Shown here: positions 26,601 to 34,334 of the stretch, piece after piece | How the letters are laid out: every line of letters begins with the position of its first letter | Numbering within the stretch: the first letter of the stretch is position 1 | DNA from: Planctomycetota bacterium | GTDB taxonomy: Bacteria; Planctomycetota; UBA1135; UBA2386 | Direction: 5' to 3' | NCBI GenBank assembly: GCA_028281765.1 | Contig: JANQJF010000098.1 | Span: forward strand, 1-41,206 | DNA: 41,206 bases | Notes under the pieces: model-generated | Told to the model about the DNA's origin: nothing | Databases searched by the model: none | The model's input: the letters and a program-made list of their open reading frames with translations, nothing else | Translations under genes and position numbers: made by a program

Positions 26601-29600
26601 CCGCGGCGGTCGTCTGCAGGTCCGTGTGCTTGCGTCCGATCCAAGCGAAGCCCCCGTCCTCGCGCTGCGCGCCGAGAAGGGTGGAGAGGCACGACTGGAC
26701 GACAGCCTCGAGTCGCGCGAGCTCGGCGGGTCCACGCCCACCAGCCGTGCCGAGGTAGTCGATGACGCTCAGCGCCGCCAAGCCGCGGTGCGCCAGCGAC
26801 CTCTGGGTGATGTCGACGCGCCGACAGTTGCGCGGCCGATAACCTTGGCCGATGGCGGCCGCGACGAGGTCGCGCCCCGAATCGGGACCGACTTCGACGC
26901 GCAGTCCGAGACCCGAGTAGTCACCATCCGGAAGCTCGAGCGAGAACGTCGTCCCGTCGACGATCGCGCCGGCACGGCCGTCGCGCCGTTCGACGCCGAA
27001 CGGGCGGATGATCACGTCGTCGCGCAGCGCATCGCCACCGCCCCCCGTCAGAGATGCATCGAGCACGAACGGGACCGTCCCGGTCGCTTCCAGCTCGAAC
27101 GCCTCCGCGCGTTCGCGACCCGCGGGCACGGTCACGTCGAAGCGCTCTGTCTTCTCCGTCTTGTCGCCGCGACGGATCGCGACCGACAGCTGCCCGGACA
27201 GCTCCGCATCGGACGTGTTGTGGGCGTGTAGACGCACGGTCGTGCGGTCCCCCTCGGTCAAAACCGACGGGCTGACGACGTCGACCTGCGCCGGCTTGGC
27301 GGTGCGCACGATGCTCTTGGCCTGCCCGACGAACGTGTCCCGGGTCACGCCGCGCGCGGTGATCCGCCACTCGGTCGTGTTGTGGGGAAGGCGCACCGAG
27401 ACGACGCCCTTACCGTTCGCGTTCGTCCGCACCGACGACACCCACCCCCCGCTCTCCGAGAACTCCACGCGCGGCTCGTCGGACGGCGCCACCTCCGGGA
27501 GACGACGGAACGCCGTGCCGAGCATCGGCCCGCCCGGAGCATCGAGCAGCGGAACGCGATCCGATCGGCTCTGACCCTGCTTCTTACCCCCGCGGCGCCC
27601 CCCGAACGCTCCACCGGCACCGCCACCGAGACCGACGGCGGAGTTCCACTGGTTGGAGTCGAAGGCAGACTCCTTGCTGTCCGAGAGCTCTTCCAGTTCC
27701 TCGACAGCCTCGCTCCGAACCGGACGCCCGGCGCGATTGCGCCCGCGCGCCATCTCCCGGTCCGCGACGCCCACGCCGGCGAAGAAGTCGTCGCCCGACG
27801 GCAAGCCCTTGTCGCTCGCGGCCGCTTTCCTCTCCTCGAGGACGCGTTGCTCCTCCGCGAGCAGGTCCTTACTGACGCGCCGCGACGGACCGTCGTACGC
27901 CCAGCTGCAGCTCGACGTCGTGCGAAACTCGGTCTCGCGACGGTGTCCGTAGAAGAACGGACCGATGTCCGGGGTGCGGTCGGAGAACAGACTCAGCAGC
28001 GACTCGTCGACGAGCGCGAGCGCGATCTCGGCCTCGACCGGTCGACCCTCGGGATCCTTGGCGATCACCTCGACCTCGACGGTCTCACCCGGCTTGACTT
28101 CACCTTGCTTCGGCTTGACTTCGAGTTGCAGGTCGCGGGTGACGGCGAACTCCCGCTCCGCCGTGCGCAATGAGGTTCCGTCAATCATCGCGAGCGCGAG
28201 CGCGAAGTTCGGCGCGTGGAGCGATTCGAGCCGCAGCTCGAGCTCGCTCTCGCCGGCGGGCAGACGCACCGCCTCGTAGGCGAGGATACCGTCCCCTTGG
28301 ATCGCGCGCAGCGCGAGCTTGGCCTTCGTGCGGTTCGCGACCTTCACGCGGACGGTCTCGCCGACCTCGAACTTCTGTCGATCGCTGAGCAACCGCAGTT
28401 TGACCTGATCGTCGTCGCCCGAGACGGTCAGCGACGTCGACCCGCTGACGGAGTTACCGAACCGGTCCTCGCACACGACCCGCACGATGTGCGATCCGCC
28501 CTTCTCGGCGAGCAGACTCACGTTCGCACTCCCGTCGGCCGCGCGGGTCTCGAACCGCTTGCGCGCGACCTCGACTTCCGCGACCTTCGTGCCGGTGACC
28601 TCCCGGCGGAGCAAGACGAGCTCGCCGCGGCGCGCGAGCTTCTTGCCGCTGCGGTCGACGATCTGGATCGTAGCCTCGAACGGCTCGCCCGCGAGATAGA
28701 CGTCGCGGATCAGCGACACCGCCGGCGTGAACTCGGTCGTCACGACCGGCACGACGAGGCGGTCCGTCGCCTTCTCTTCGACGAGCGCGACGTCGATGAC
28801 CGCCATCGCTTCCTCCGGAAACTCCTCGGTGCCAAAGTCGAACGGGACGCGACCTTCCGCGTTGGTCTTGCCGGTCTGCACGCGGTCGCGGCCGTCCGGC
28901 GCATGCAGCGTGATACGCACGTCCTTGCCGATCGCCGGCTCGCCGAAGAAGTAGCGCACCGCGACGTGTCCTTCGAGTCGCTCCCCACGGAACGCAACCG
29001 CGCGCTCCGGCACGGCCTCGATCGACAGCCGCGGCAGCTCGTAACGCGCAACCTCGAAGGACGAGGTGAACGCCGTGCCGCTCGGCGGTCGCACGGTGAG
29101 GCGCCACCGGCCGAGATCGGCCTGCGACGGAATCGCGATGTCCGTCGCGAACGTGCCGAACTCCGTATAGCGGATCTCGCGCCGATCGACGAGTCGGCCG
29201 GACGCGCTCGTCACATCGAGGGAATATCCTTCGGCCGCAGGCAGGATGTACAGACCTTCCTTGACCTCACGAACGATCCCCTTGATGCGCACGACCTGAC
29301 CCGGCTGGTAAGTCGGGCGGTCCGTGAACACGTAGCCCTTGGCCGTCAGTCCCGTCGCGTAGCCGAGGCCGGACAGATCGAGGCTGCTCGCACCCGAGCC
29401 CGCGGCGTTGACGACGAACGCGCGCAGGTTCGCGCACTTCTGCAGCTCGTCGCCGCGGTAGCGCCACACGCCCTGCGCGTCGGTCTCGCCTTCGGCGACG
29501 ATGCGCTTGCCGTTCGACAGGACGACCTTCACGCCACCCTCGACACGCTCTTCCTTGAGGTTCTGCGTGAAGATGAAGAACTCCTGCCGCGACGTCTTGG

Positions 29601-31422
29601 CGATCATGCCGAGGTCCGTGACGAGGACCATCGTCGTCGCCTCGAACTCGCGATCGTCCACCTTGACCACGTACGCGCCGGGCTCGCTGTAGCCGATGTC
29701 GACCGTGCGCTCGCTCTCTTGGAACTTCTTGTAGTCCGAGACCGCGGATTCGAACGTCTTGTCGGGCTCGATCACCTCGATGTCGAGCCGCTCGACCGCG
29801 CCGGGGACGTGCGTCGCGCGGAACCAGGTCTCGAGGTCCAAGCGGTAGACGCGGACGCGCACCTTCTCGATGTTGCGCGAGGTCAGCTTGAACCCGGCGG
29901 GCTCACCGCTGCGGAACGTGCGCTCGGTCTTCAGGTGTAGGTGCTTGCGTTCGAGCTTCGCGATCTGCGCACGCGCGCGCGGCGCCCAGCTCCCCCATTT
30001 CACGGCTCGGTAGGCCGCGAGAGCCTTCACGTAGTTGAATATCTTGGTCTCGTAGATTTCGCCGATGCGGTACTGCGCGCGCGACGAGGCTTCGTGCCCT
30101 GGGTATTTGCTGACGCAGCGTTCGTACGCACCGAGCGCGGACTCGAACTGCTCCTCGAAGAACAGCATCTCGCCGTAGTTGAGCAGGATCGACGGGTTCC
30201 GCGCATCGAGCGGGTAGTCGCGCGCGAACGCCTCGTAGAGCTTGCGGGCATCGCCGAATCGCTCCTTGCCGGCCTCGAAGGCGAGCGTCGCCTTGCGAAA
30301 CTCGGCATCGACGATCGCGCGCTGCACGCGTTCCCACTGGTTGTGCGCGGGGAACGCCTGCAGATAGGCGCGCCACGCCGCGATCGCGTCGTCGAGCTTG
30401 CCCTGCGAGTGGAGCACGTCGCCGACGAGCGCACTCGCCTCGGCGCGCTGCTCGGGGCTCTCACCGGCGTCGCGCGCCAGGAACGCGCGCAGCGACGCGA
30501 GCGCGAGCTCGGTGCGACCACCGTGCTGCTGGCACTTCGCGATCAAGAAGTCGGCGATCTTCGCCTTCGGATGTTCGGGATAGCGTTCGGCGAGCTCACG
30601 CAGCGCGGTGACAGCGCGGTCGAGGTTGCTGCGTGAGGGCTGAGGCACGCCAAACGTCTTCGCGATCTCGTAGGCGGCGTCTGCGGCCTCGGAGCTCGAC
30701 GGCGCCAGAGCGATCAAGTCGCGGAGAACCGTGCGCGCGCGGGACCCGTCCCGCGATGCCGCGCGGGCCCGACCGAGCGCGAGCATCGCACGCAGCTGCC
30801 CTTGCTCGCGACTCAGCTCCTTCGTCAGCGGCACGAGCCGTCGGATCGCGTCCTTGTGGTTGCCCCCCGCGAGCCGCGCCTCCGCCGCGAGCAGCCGCAC
30901 CGACAACGCCTTCGCCTTCGACAATCCGAGATCCAGCGCCAGGTCGTAGAAGGTCACCGCCCGATCGTGATCCTTCTTGTCCGCAGCGAGCGCCTTCGCC
31001 GCGAGGCCGAGATACGTCTCGGCGATCTCCTCCTTCCGCTTCGCTCCCGTCAGTCGCTCGATCTCCTCCCGATACAGCGCGGCCGATTCTTGAAACCGTT
31101 TCGCGGACGCCAGCGCCTCGGCCTGCTGCAGTCGAGCCTTCGCGACCAGCTCCGAGTTCGGGTAGTCCGTGAGGAGCTTGCGATAGTCGGCGACGGCACC
31201 TTCGACGTCACCGGCGAGCCAACGAGCCCGGGCCAGCAGAAGCAGCACATCGTCCTTGTCCGGCGCCTCCGCCTCCCCGAGCGCCGTCTGCAGGTGCCCG
31301 ACGGCGTCGGCATACTTGCGCTGGATCAGCGCGTCCCGCCCCTTTTGAAGCGAATCCTGGATCGCGACGAACGCCGCGAGGGCAAGGAGAACGAGGACTA
31401 CGAGCGGACGGAATCGGGCCAT
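23641..31422 (-). CDS. Giant TPR/alpha-2-macroglobulin family protein, thioester-less
   Basis: A 2593-residue protein anchored or exported by an N-terminal hydrophobic segment (RPLVVLVLLALAAFVAIQ). Order: TPRs (about 20-490), macroglobulin-like strands (about 505-600), MG2-type domain with PTYQPGQVVRIKG (about 700), further MG domains, a Gly-rich low-complexity segment (about 1200-1310) where a bait region would lie, the alpha-2-macroglobulin core (about 1340-1400, RITARGVTRDTFVG), a helical toroid (about 1530-1800), a receptor-binding-like domain (about 1925), a second TPR array (about 2010-2340) and a second macroglobulin-like module (about 2345-2500). The Cys-x-Glu-Gln thioester motif is absent. 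Bacterial relatives trap proteases in the periplasm. No penicillin-binding protein gene (pbpC) is next to it. Confidence 0.88.
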   Translation of the reverse strand: MARFRPLVVLVLLALAAFVAIQDSLQKGRDALIQRKYADAVGHLQTALGEAEAPDKDDVLLLLARARWLAGDVEGAVADYRKLLTDYPNSELVAKARLQQAEALASAKRFQESAALYREEIERLTGAKRKEEIAETYLGLAAKALAADKKDHDRAVTFYDLALDLGLSKAKALSVRLLAAEARLAGGNHKDAIRRLVPLTKELSREQGQLRAMLALGRARAASRDGSRARTVLRDLIALAPSSSEAADAAYEIAKTFGVPQPSRSNLDRAVTALRELAERYPEHPKAKIADFLIAKCQQHGGRTELALASLRAFLARDAGESPEQRAEASALVGDVLHSQGKLDDAIAAWRAYLQAFPAHNQWERVQRAIVDAEFRKATLAFEAGKERFGDARKLYEAFARDYPLDARNPSILLNYGEMLFFEEQFESALGAYERCVSKYPGHEASSRAQYRIGEIYETKIFNYVKALAAYRAVKWGSWAPRARAQIAKLERKHLHLKTERTFRSGEPAGFKLTSRNIEKVRVRVYRLDLETWFRATHVPGAVERLDIEVIEPDKTFESAVSDYKKFQESERTVDIGYSEPGAYVVKVDDREFEATTMVLVTDLGMIAKTSRQEFFIFTQNLKEERVEGGVKVVLSNGKRIVAEGETDAQGVWRYRGDELQKCANLRAFVVNAAGSGASSLDLSGLGYATGLTAKGYVFTDRPTYQPGQVVRIKGIVREVKEGLYILPAAEGYSLDVTSASGRLVDRREIRYTEFGTFATDIAIPSQADLGRWRLTVRPPSGTAFTSSFEVARYELPRLSIEAVPERAVAFRGERLEGHVAVRYFFGEPAIGKDVRITLHAPDGRDRVQTGKTNAEGRVPFDFGTEEFPEEAMAVIDVALVEEKATDRLVVPVVTTEFTPAVSLIRDVYLAGEPFEATIQIVDRSGKKLARRGELVLLRREVTGTKVAEVEVARKRFETRAADGSANVSLLAEKGGSHIVRVVCEDRFGNSVSGSTSLTVSGDDDQVKLRLLSDRQKFEVGETVRVKVANRTKAKLALRAIQGDGILAYEAVRLPAGESELELRLESLHAPNFALALAMIDGTSLRTAEREFAVTRDLQLEVKPKQGEVKPGETVEVEVIAKDPEGRPVEAEIALALVDESLLSLFSDRTPDIGPFFYGHRRETEFRTTSSCSWAYDGPSRRVSKDLLAEEQRVLEERKAAASDKGLPSGDDFFAGVGVADREMARGRNRAGRPVRSEAVEELEELSDSKESAFDSNQWNSAVGLGGGAGGAFGGRRGGKKQGQSRSDRVPLLDAPGGPMLGTAFRRLPEVAPSDEPRVEFSESGGWVSSVRTNANGKGVVSVRLPHNTTEWRITARGVTRDTFVGQAKSIVRTAKPAQVDVVSPSVLTEGDRTTVRLHAHNTSDAELSGQLSVAIRRGDKTEKTERFDVTVPAGRERAEAFELEATGTVPFVLDASLTGGGGDALRDDVIIRPFGVERRDGRAGAIVDGTTFSLELPDGDYSGLGLRVEVGPDSGRDLVAAAIGQGYRPRNCRRVDITQRSLAHRGLAALSVIDYLGTAGGRGPAELARLEAVVQSCLSTLLGAQREDGGFAWIGRKHTDLQTTAAVARFFAGCAKHGITAAQDAQSRAAEWLLQQLRRLRDDQRVFVAEALSACGRARFETLNSLHRRRANMSLGHLGRLALAWHAAGRPEMAGEVATAMRTKLKLADKPSATDIEAVAIATRALLLGNAKDAVAQRALAWIEKQRRGASWGTPEATSAAIAAIVTAGGRDRAAANEAEIEILVNGQRLAVVPRTHKAGTVGFDAPADWLKAGANRVELRLRGRGKAHYSAVLRGFAKGFTKSDRADRLVRTRRTYIPAYRRHDGKVVRPGFGVVSGRYKSFSNPMTQLPVGETGRVSTSFYLRDAAMKRGMSPLVVEEPIPAGCTVPVDSIRGSYDHMTVEPDRLVFYYRDGVRSGSIEYELQARFPGSYRALPTQVYGAVRPDVVAYGPAMKLDVLPRGETSRDEYRLTPDELFALGKAYFEAEQYDEAGGHLRQLVEGWSLNDRTFKHVARMMLFVSIAQSDSKGVVRYFEELKDRLPDLVIPFDKILAVGQAYIDLGEFEAALLVFRATAEASFLKEAAVATTLENLGEVKASLRFLHRLLGTYPDLNTMRISLYSIGQKLAELAAGLPNGVAVDPRVGRRDELRGTAVRTFRDFLVWFPEDPLAEEVSFAWTTTLVEAGDLDGALAVAKAALSRYPDSSLEDELLYTVGYAEFARGRGSDAFPILERVATEQFSRADGGRAASENKFHAVYLQGQIHHALGAPAEALEKYDAVVEKFSDAQEAAEYFRRKALTLPEVSTFGVGKDLELEIGHRNLERVAIKVYRVDLMRLYVLNKSLNNIRDIMLHGIKPHAERTVELGDGKDYRDRKTKLELPLDEAGAYLVVARSGDHVASGMVLRSNLSIEAQEAFAAGRIRVNVKRDGAFVGNAHVKVVGSGDQRLRSGDTDLRGIYVGDSLIGKATVIVKSGDEYAFFRGEGVHRPERYRPAPMKKPAAPKQQLQEKGIKQFDAFDNNVRQNLGNRRRQIEWLKNEVLEKQQRGVEVYRTK

Positions 31423-31524
31423 GTGGGATCTCGGGAGTCGGTCGGGCGCGTTGCGGCGCCGAACGAGCGTACGGCAACCGGGGTTCCCCCCGAGATCGGA
31501 AAATCAGCCCGGACGACGCCCGGG

Positions 31525-32175
31525 TCAGACGACGATCATGACCTCGTCGAGCGGCTTCCGCTGGAGGGCCTTCTTCGGCACCTCACAACCCTCGGCCGGG
31601 TAGCCGACCGGGATCAACAAGAACGGTCGCTCATGCTCCGGACGGCCCAGGACCTCCCTCAGGAAGCCCATGGGGCTCGGCGTATGCGTCAGGGTCGCGA
31701 GCCCCGCGTGCTGCGCCGCGGCCAGGAGTAGGCCGGAGGCGAGCCCAACGGACTCGGTCGTGTAGTAGTGCTGCCCGCCGCCGTCCGCGTGCATGAGCTT
31801 GAACACGACGATCAGCCACGGAGCGATCTCGAGGAACTCCTTGTGCTCGTCCGTACCGAGCGGCGCGAGGTCGTCGAGCCACTCCTCGTTGGCCCGTCGC
31901 GTGTAGAGCTCGTGCTCTTCCTTCTCGGCGGCGATCCGGATCTGCCGCTTGGTGTCGGGATCCTGTACACAGACGAACCGCCACGGCTGCTTGTTCGCAC
32001 CGCTCGGCGCGGTCGTCGCGACGCGCACGATGCGTTCGATCACTTCGCGCGGCACCGGCCGGTCGCTGAACGCACGCACGCTGCGGCGCCGCCGCAGGAC
32101 GTCGTAGAGTACGTCGAGCTCTTCCTCTGCAGAACGCTCGGGAACGTAGGGATCGTGTGGCACGAATTCCGACAT
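31525..32175 (-). CDS. Nitroreductase-superfamily flavoprotein closely resembling iodotyrosine deiodinase
   Basis: A 216-residue FMN-dependent protein. FMN-binding segments: RRRRSVRAFSDRPVP, TAPSGANKQPWRF and the C-terminal QRKPLDEVMIVV. The active-site lid carries E87, Y91 and K112 with the same spacing (4 and 21) as the iodotyrosine-binding Glu-Tyr-Lys triad of mammalian iodotyrosine deiodinase (E157, Y161, K182 as I recall them). THTPSPMGFLREVLGRP and LLIPVGYPAEGCEVP also follow that subfamily. Members reductively dehalogenate halotyrosines, while related bacterial proteins reduce other aromatics. It is soluble and probably a homodimer. Divergent from the glycosyltransferase-like gene with 42 bases between the starts. 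Confidence 0.88.
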   Translation of the reverse strand: MSEFVPHDPYVPERSAEEELDVLYDVLRRRRSVRAFSDRPVPREVIERIVRVATTAPSGANKQPWRFVCVQDPDTKRQIRIAAEKEEHELYTRRANEEWLDDLAPLGTDEHKEFLEIAPWLIVVFKLMHADGGGQHYYTTESVGLASGLLLAAAQHAGLATLTHTPSPMGFLREVLGRPEHERPFLLIPVGYPAEGCEVPKKALQRKPLDEVMIVV

Positions 32176-32217
32176 GCCACCAAGCTACGGCCCCCGAACC
32201 GCCGATGGAATCGGGGT

Positions 32218-33213
32218 ATGCGGATCGGTGTCATCGATGTCGGCGGGAACTTCGTCGGACCGGCGATCGGTCTGCAAACGCTCGGCCACGACGTCGTGTA
32301 CTACCATCGCGGCGGCCTCCGTCCGAGGCTCGCGGCAGCCGTCGGCCACGTCTCCGAGGGGGACGCGCCGTTCGACGCCGACCTCGTCGTCGTCGCGGCC
32401 TCCTTTACCGACGAGGGGATCTGCGCGCGGGATCGCACTCACGTCGACGACCCTCTCGACCCGACAGACCCGCTGTTGACGACCGGGAACCCCGACCACG
32501 CCGCGCTACGCGACGAGTGGCTGGCCGATCGACTCGCCGCGACGAACGCGAGCGTCGTCGTCGACATGTCCGACCGAGCGGGACCGACGCCACCGGGCTT
32601 CCTCGCCCTCGGCGATCGGCACTGCAAACGCGAGCTCGAGCTCGATCCGACGGAGCCCGGCACGGGCGCCGTCGCGTCGTTCCCGTTCCTCTACCACTCG
32701 ATCATCCTCGAACTCGAGTTCGCGCGGGAGCTTCGTTCGCACATCGCGGACCCGAGTCGTCGCGCGGGACTCCCCGCGCTTCGCTTCGCGGGCAACGTCG
32801 ACCACCCGCGGTACGCCGGCCAGCGCCGCGCGTCGCTCGAGGCGCTCGCCGATCGCTACCCGGACCTCGACGTCCAGACCGTCGGCCCCGGGCTGCCCGT
32901 CCTGCAAACCTGGCGTCACTTGCAGGAGGGCATCGGCGGGATCTATCTGGCGGGAAGCGGTGCGCTCTGCTTCCGACTCCATGAGTACGCGGCGCTCGGC
33001 ATTCCCGCGCTCGCGCCGGACGGGGTATCCCCACATCTGCCGGAAGCGTGGCGGCATGTGCTACCTCGGACGGTCGAGGAGATGCGCTCACCGGTCGAGA
33101 TGGTCCGGTTCTACCGTGACCACTACCACACCGCGCACGCCGCGCGGTGGCTGCTGGGCATCGCCCGCGGCGCGTGTCCCGCCAGCGCCGCGGTCCTCAG
33201 CGCAAGCGAATGA
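32218..33213 (+). CDS. Glycosyltransferase-like protein (GT-B fold, CgeB-like)
   Basis: A 331-residue cytoplasmic protein from the ATG at 32218 (GGGG just upstream). Residues 1-130 look like the first Rossmann domain of a GT-B protein (MRIGVIDVGGNFVGPAIGLQ, DADLVVVAASFTD, NASVVVDMSDRAG). The C-terminal half has LRFAGNVDHPRYAGQRRASL and a motif resembling the sugar-nucleotide site of family-1 transferases (LHEYAALGIPALAPDGVSP, with LPRTVEEMRSPVEMVRFYRD after it). No donor or acceptor can be named, and I do not recognise an exact family. Its end overlaps the end of the convergent secreted-protein gene by 17 bases. Confidence 0.6.
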   Translation: MRIGVIDVGGNFVGPAIGLQTLGHDVVYYHRGGLRPRLAAAVGHVSEGDAPFDADLVVVAASFTDEGICARDRTHVDDPLDPTDPLLTTGNPDHAALRDEWLADRLAATNASVVVDMSDRAGPTPPGFLALGDRHCKRELELDPTEPGTGAVASFPFLYHSIILELEFARELRSHIADPSRRAGLPALRFAGNVDHPRYAGQRRASLEALADRYPDLDVQTVGPGLPVLQTWRHLQEGIGGIYLAGSGALCFRLHEYAALGIPALAPDGVSPHLPEAWRHVLPRTVEEMRSPVEMVRFYRDHYHTAHAARWLLGIARGACPASAAVLSASE

Positions 33214-34258
33214 CCGGCGCGACGCCGATTTCGCGGAGTCCCTGCGCAGCCGACGTGCCCGACGAGAACACGCGCGCAACCGGCTCCCAGCCGCAAACCT
33301 GAATCTTGAACGGCTGACTCGTCGTGACGCCGAGCGCGTTCGCCGTCGGATCAAGCGCGATTCCCTGGAAGCGAATCCAGTCGCCCACGATCTCCGGCTG
33401 AGACGGCAAGAAGAGCGTCGTCAGCGCGGCGCCTGTCACGTCCGTGTTCACGGTCGTCGTCGTGATCGCGTCGATCGACAGCGAGCATCCGGTCGCCCCG
33501 ATCACGCTCAGGTCGAACGGCAGCTCGATGCCGTTCCAGAGTCCGGATTCCTGGAAGCCGAACATGAAGCCGGCGGCGGTGTTCGGCAGAGTGTCGAAAA
33601 CCCTCAGCGTGAGCGGCCCACCCCAGGTCGCCTGCGACGTCAGGCTGTCCGCGCGGAGGATTGGACCACCGTCCGGGCCACATCCGGCGGGGCCGTAGCT
33701 CTGCTGCGCGCTCGTGCACACGAACGCCTGGTCGAGCACGTAGGTGCCGGGCGGCTGCCCGTGCACGATGATCTCGACGACCAGTGCGTCGTCGACGGGA
33801 TCGAACAAGAACGCCTGATCGAGCGGGATCGCGACGTCCGTGGCGTTCGGCGACGCGCCGGAACCCGCCGCCGGCAGCGCGAAGATCTTCCGCGCGAACA
33901 CGATCGACTCGTCGGCGCCGCGATTGCTCGCGAAGGTCGACTGCACGAAGATCACGCTGTTGCCGAGCGAGGACATCCGAATCTCGAGGTCGAGCGTCTT
34001 GCTCGCCGCGGTCATCCCTTCGTCGACGCGGAAGTCGATCGCGTTGATCCAGGTCGGGCCGCCGAACATCGATCCGTCGTAGACGAACTGGGCCCGCGTC
34101 GGCGTCGAGCGACCGAACGGCACGTTCGTCCATCCGGTGCCGATCTGCCCGTCGTGGCTCGGCGGCAGGAGCACCCCCTGCGCCGCCGCGTCGTGCGAAA
34201 CGGATGCCGCGACGAGCGTGGCAAGAACGAAGACATGACGTCGAATCCCGGATGACAT
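33197..34258 (-). CDS. Secreted protein of unknown function
   Basis: A 353-residue exported protein. The ATG at 34258 has a good ribosome binding site (GAGAAGG) and a signal peptide (MSSGIRRHVFVLATLVAASVSHDAAA). The mature protein is rich in beta strands, with few charged residues and repeated aromatic/Gly segments (GPTWINAIDFRVDEG, TWGGPLTLRVFDTLPN, GLWNGIELPFDLSVIG). Three cysteines fall in CTSAQQSYGPAGCG and TGCSLSI, with a fourth near the end. I do not recognise the family. It lies 76 bases downstream of the kinase gene on the same strand and may share its transcript. It overlaps the convergent gene by 17 bases at the 3' end. Confidence 0.75.
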   Translation of the reverse strand: MSSGIRRHVFVLATLVAASVSHDAAAQGVLLPPSHDGQIGTGWTNVPFGRSTPTRAQFVYDGSMFGGPTWINAIDFRVDEGMTAASKTLDLEIRMSSLGNSVIFVQSTFASNRGADESIVFARKIFALPAAGSGASPNATDVAIPLDQAFLFDPVDDALVVEIIVHGQPPGTYVLDQAFVCTSAQQSYGPAGCGPDGGPILRADSLTSQATWGGPLTLRVFDTLPNTAAGFMFGFQESGLWNGIELPFDLSVIGATGCSLSIDAITTTTVNTDVTGAALTTLFLPSQPEIVGDWIRFQGIALDPTANALGVTTSQPFKIQVCGWEPVARVFSSGTSAAQGLREIGVAPVIRLR

Positions 34259-34334
34259 GGCCTTCTCGACATCGACTGCGGGACGGCGGCGGCTTGCGGG
34301 GCGCGCGGACGGCCCGATGGCGTCGACGCTTCGC

